From assembly GCF_017351175.1 (NCBI RefSeq), contig NZ_JAFMPN010000007.1:124001-188000 (forward strand): a stretch of DNA of 64,000 nucleotides, given 5' to 3'. The stretch is from Desulfovibrio sp. Huiquan2017. GTDB lineage: Bacteria > Desulfobacterota > Desulfovibrionia > Desulfovibrionales > Desulfovibrionaceae. Each line of letters starts with the position of its first letter. The stretch's first letter is position 1. The notes under the pieces were generated by a model. It was not told the DNA's origin and did no database searches. It saw only the letters and a program-made list of their open reading frames with translations. Positions 61,591 to 64,000 of the stretch are shown one piece after another. The position numbers and the translations under genes were made by a program.

Positions 61591-62169
61591 ATGAACATAT
61601 TGACTTTGCTTGGCAGCCCAAGGGCCAAAGGGAATACGGCGACGATGCTGGAAGCCGTCGAATCGGAATTCAGGAAGCAGGGACATGGCGTGCGCCGGAT
61701 TCACGTCGCCCGCAAGCGGATCGGCGGCTGTCTCGGATGCAACGCATGCCGGAAGGTTCCCGACCGGATCGCCTGCGTTCAACAGGACGATGCCGTGGAA
61801 GTTCTGCGGGAAATGATCGATGCGGACATGATCCTGTTCGCCACCCCGGTCTACTACTGGGGCATGACCGCCCAACTCAAGGCGCTGGTGGACCGGACCA
61901 ACGCGCTCATCACCCGGTACGGCGAACCGGAGCAGAACTCTCTGGTGCGGGGCAAACCCGTCGCCTTGCTGGCTACCGGCGGCGGGATATATGAAAACAA
62001 CAAGCTTGTCTTCGCGGCCTTTCAAAAAACGGCCGCCGCCCTGCAAACCAGGCTTGTCGGGGAATTGCACATAGGCGAATGCACGGAACCCGGCGACATG
62101 ACCGCCGAAACCCGGTCCCGGGGAACGGAATTCGCCAGGCACATCCTTCGGCAGACGGCATCGAACTAA
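61591..62169 (+). CDS. NADPH-dependent FMN reductase / flavodoxin-like protein
   Basis: The 192-residue protein starts MNILTLLGSPRAKGNTATMLEAVE, the FMN-phosphate loop of the iron-sulfur flavoprotein / NADPH-dependent reductase group. The segment RIGGCLGCNACRKVPDRIACVQQDDA carries a CxxCxxC pattern with a later cysteine typical of iron-sulfur flavoproteins. ATPVYYWGMTAQLKALVDRT is the second FMN loop. It is probably under control of the divergent LysR. Substrate unknown. Terminator at 62182-62213. Confidence 0.9.
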   Translation: MNILTLLGSPRAKGNTATMLEAVESEFRKQGHGVRRIHVARKRIGGCLGCNACRKVPDRIACVQQDDAVEVLREMIDADMILFATPVYYWGMTAQLKALVDRTNALITRYGEPEQNSLVRGKPVALLATGGGIYENNKLVFAAFQKTAAALQTRLVGELHIGECTEPGDMTAETRSRGTEFARHILRQTASN

Positions 62170-62181
62170 CCGCGCCACGCG

Positions 62182-62213
62182 AAACGGCCCGCTCCACATG
62201 GAGCGGGCCGTTT
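62182..62213. terminator. Bidirectional terminator between flavin reductase and cstA
   Basis: AAACGGCCCGCTCC, loop ACAT, GGAGCGGGCCGTTT. The 14-bp stem lies between convergent genes. Confidence 0.85.
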
Positions 62214-62244
62214 CTATTGCAATGCCTGTAAAGCCGTTGCGGGG

Positions 62245-63666
62245 CTAGGCGGAGGTCTCGGCGGGGGTCTTGCCGGAGAAGACGTACTTGAACAGGAAGC
62301 AGGCGAAGATCACGGCGGCGCCTACGAGCCCGATGATCACGGAGGTGTCGTAGGACAGGCCGAAGCCGATCTTGGCATTGGCGATGAAGCTCAGGCAGAC
62401 GGCGGTCATGAACACGGCGGGCAGGGTGGCGATCCAGTGCAGCTTGCCGCGCTGGGCCAGGTAAGCGGCCGACGCCCACAGGACCAGGGCGCTCAGGCAC
62501 TGGTTCGAAAAGCCGAAGTAACGCCAGATGGTCGAGAAGTTCTGGGTGGAGATGACGTAGCCGATGACGAACAGCGGCACGGAGATGATCAACCGCTTGG
62601 CGGCGACGTTCTGCTTGACCTTGAAGGTCTCGGCCACGATCAGGCGGGTGGACCGGAAGGCGGTGTCGCCGCTGGTGATGGGCAGGACGATGACGGCCAG
62701 GATGGCCAGGCCGCCGCCGATGGTGCCGAGCAGGGAATGCGAGACCTCGGCCACGACCGCGGACGGGGAGCCGGCGGAGATGACGGCCTGCAGAGCCTGC
62801 GGATTGTCGTAGAAGGAAATGCCCAGCGCGCACCAGATCAGGCCGATGATGCCTTCGATGATCATGGAGCCGTAGAACACGGCGCGTCCCTGGCGCTCAT
62901 TCTCGATACAACGGGCCATGAGCGGCGACTGAGTGGAATGAAAACCGGAGATGGCGCTGCACGAGATGGTGATGAAAAGCAGCGGCCAGATGGGCTTGTC
63001 GGCCGGGTGCATGTTGCTGAAATCGAGATTCGGCAGGACCTGGTGGCCGGAGAACATCAGCGCCACGAACAGGGCGGTGGTCATGGCCAGGAGCAGGAAG
63101 CCGAGCAGGGGGTAGATGCGGCCGATGATCTTGTCGATGGGCAGGATGGTGGCCAGGAAATAGTAACCGAAGATGCAGGCCACCAGCAGGCCGGTGTTGA
63201 TGCCGGTCAGGCCGTTCAGGAGCTGGGCCGGGGAAAGGACGAAGACCACGCCCACGAGCATGAGCAGGATGAAGGAGAACAGACGCATGACCTGGCGGGC
63301 GGGCATGCCGAGGTACTCGCCGACGACCTCGGGGATGGACGCGCCGTTGTTGCGCACCGAAAGCATGCCGGAGAAATAGTCGTGGACCGCGCCGCCGAAG
63401 ATGCAGCCGATCACGATCCAGATCATGGCCACCGGGCCGTACAGGGCGCCGAGAATGGGGCCGAAGATGGGGCCGATGCCCGCGATGTCGAGCACCTGGA
63501 TGAAGATGAGCTTCCACTTGGGCATGACCATGTAGTCGATGCCGTCGGCCATGGCGATGGCCGGAGTGACGCGGTCCTCATCCGAACCGAAAATACGGTC
63601 CACAAACGTGCCGTACACGAAGTAACCGGCAATGAGCAGAGCTATGCAACCAAAGAAAAATAGCAT
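62245..63666 (-). CDS. cstA: CstA-family carbon starvation / pyruvate transporter
   Basis: The 473-residue inner-membrane protein has about 12-13 hydrophobic helices. Typical segments are GIDYMVMPKWKLIFIQVLDIAGIGPIFGPILGALYGP, CIFGGAVHDYFSGMLSVRNNGASIPEVVGEYLG and ITSGDTAFRSTRLIVAETF. The family includes CstA and the pyruvate transporter BtsT, which are controlled by LytS/LytR-type systems. The end of a LytS-like kinase lies just upstream on the same strand. The ATG at 63666 follows GGAGGTTG. It is shorter than E. coli CstA (about 700 aa) and matches the short subgroup. Confidence 0.93.
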   Translation of the reverse strand: MLFFFGCIALLIAGYFVYGTFVDRIFGSDEDRVTPAIAMADGIDYMVMPKWKLIFIQVLDIAGIGPIFGPILGALYGPVAMIWIVIGCIFGGAVHDYFSGMLSVRNNGASIPEVVGEYLGMPARQVMRLFSFILLMLVGVVFVLSPAQLLNGLTGINTGLLVACIFGYYFLATILPIDKIIGRIYPLLGFLLLAMTTALFVALMFSGHQVLPNLDFSNMHPADKPIWPLLFITISCSAISGFHSTQSPLMARCIENERQGRAVFYGSMIIEGIIGLIWCALGISFYDNPQALQAVISAGSPSAVVAEVSHSLLGTIGGGLAILAVIVLPITSGDTAFRSTRLIVAETFKVKQNVAAKRLIISVPLFVIGYVISTQNFSTIWRYFGFSNQCLSALVLWASAAYLAQRGKLHWIATLPAVFMTAVCLSFIANAKIGFGLSYDTSVIIGLVGAAVIFACFLFKYVFSGKTPAETSA

Positions 63667-63740
63667 GTTTCACAACCTCCGATGAAAAGTTACGCCGCCG
63701 GGCGGCAACTTTTCTATAGGAGGTTCGGGAAAGGCGATGC

Positions 63741-63769
63741 GACGGTTTTTGTTCGAACCGACCGTTTTC
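63741..63769. promoter_or_regulatory. Candidate LytTR-type operator upstream of cstA
   Basis: Two direct repeats, GACGGTTTT (63741-63749) and GACCGTTTT (63759-63767), start 18-19 bp apart, like the paired sites of LytTR-domain regulators. They also fall in a larger imperfect inverted repeat (ACGGTTTTT ... AAAAACCGT). They lie between cstA and the sensor-kinase gene. Confidence 0.38.
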
Positions 63770-63802
63770 CGGTCTGAAAAACCGTATCCCTTGTTTCAGC
63801 GG

Positions 63803-64000
63803 TCAGGAACGCCGGGGTATCTGGAGGGTGATGGTGGTCCCCCGGCCCGGGGTGCTGTCCACCCTGGGGGCATACTGGCGGCCGTAAATGTGTTCCATGC
63901 GACTCAGACAGTTGCGCATGCCGATGCCCCCGGTCACGGAGTCGGCGCACTCCTTGTTGAGCACCCGGTCCAAGGTTTCCCGGTCCATGCCCACGCCGTC
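63803..64000 (-). CDS. LytS-like sensor histidine kinase (partial, C-terminal end only)
   Basis: Only the last about 66 codons are in the window; the gene continues beyond 64000. The visible part GVGMDRETLDRVLN...GIGMRNCLSRMEHIYG...DSTPGRGTTITLQIPRR is the ATP-binding end of the HATPase domain, with the G1 box (DGVGM) and GIGMRN, as in LytS/YehU-type kinases. Such kinases pair with LytTR response regulators and control CstA/BtsT transporters, and cstA is the next gene on the same strand. Confidence 0.85.
   Translation of the reverse strand, partial: DGVGMDRETLDRVLNKECADSVTGGIGMRNCLSRMEHIYGRQYAPRVDSTPGRGTTITLQIPRRS

Noticed and set aside
63751-63758. tRNA-like GTTCGAAC near the cstA promoter
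   Set aside because: There is no acceptor or anticodon stem around it; it is part of an inverted repeat in the promoter region.

Overview
The window is GC-rich, densely coded chromosomal DNA, most likely from a sulfate-reducing deltaproteobacterium of the Desulfovibrio/Pseudodesulfovibrio group. This rests on gene content and gene order: a comEB-ribD-ribE / ribBA-ribH-nusB-leuS / lptE-holA-radC-acyP-lon neighbourhood, a CobD-CobQ fusion, a HesB-type selenoprotein, and characteristic intergenic repeats. No rRNA, tRNA, CRISPR array, prophage or complete insertion sequence was recognised.

Layout. 1-3.3 kb: fatty-acid/phospholipid and ribosomal genes (yceD-like, rpmF, plsX, fabH, leftward) and rpmB (rightward). 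3.5-9 kb: a small SHOCT membrane protein behind a sigma-54-like promoter, gltX, an Nfu-type Fe-S protein, an HDOD protein, a metallo-beta-lactamase-fold hydrolase and an unknown protein. 9.0-10.5 kb: an AT-richer island with an Rhs remnant and two lipoproteins. 10.7-15.8 kb: a Zra-like envelope-stress operon (zraP-like, DUF4405 membrane protein, histidine kinase, sigma-54 activator) with a clear -24/-12 promoter and phased upstream half-sites. 15.8-31.7 kb: riboflavin and housekeeping genes, rearranged. The block ribBA-ribH-nusB-leuS is inverted between ribE and lptE, and the ribE/leuS junction holds a 1.8 kb gene-free region with three about 365-bp tandem repeats. 31.9-38.6 kb: lon, a choloylglycine-hydrolase-family enzyme, a TPR protein, an FmdB zinc ribbon, hemC and a small unknown gene. 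38.7-41.3 kb: a cobalamin riboswitch ahead of a B12-independent methionine synthase-like gene, then cobT. 41.5-45.8 kb: a WcbI-like protein, a methyltransferase, small unknown proteins, and an operon of pyrR, shikimate kinase and a YkgJ-type cysteine protein. 45.9-47.0 kb: two tandem HesB/IscA-like genes, the first with an in-frame TGA where the second has the first Fe-S ligand cysteine. 47.4-60.6 kb: a PaaK-like ligase, a CBS-ACT protein, a diguanylate cyclase, the CobD-CobQ fusion, a coupled zinc-ribbon/membrane pair, a molybdopterin oxidoreductase, two alpha/beta hydrolases and mlaA. 60.6-64 kb: a LysR regulator divergent from a flavin reductase, cstA, and the end of a LytS-like sensor kinase.

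How it works together. The most informative signals are regulatory or recoding signals. The sigma-54 activator probably drives its own zraP and possibly also the distant SHOCT gene, because both have a -24/-12 element and the same TGCACA/TGTGCA half-sites. Cobalamin links the riboswitch-controlled methionine synthase-like gene with cobT and cobD-cobQ. The selenocysteine HesB gene will be split or truncated by standard gene callers.
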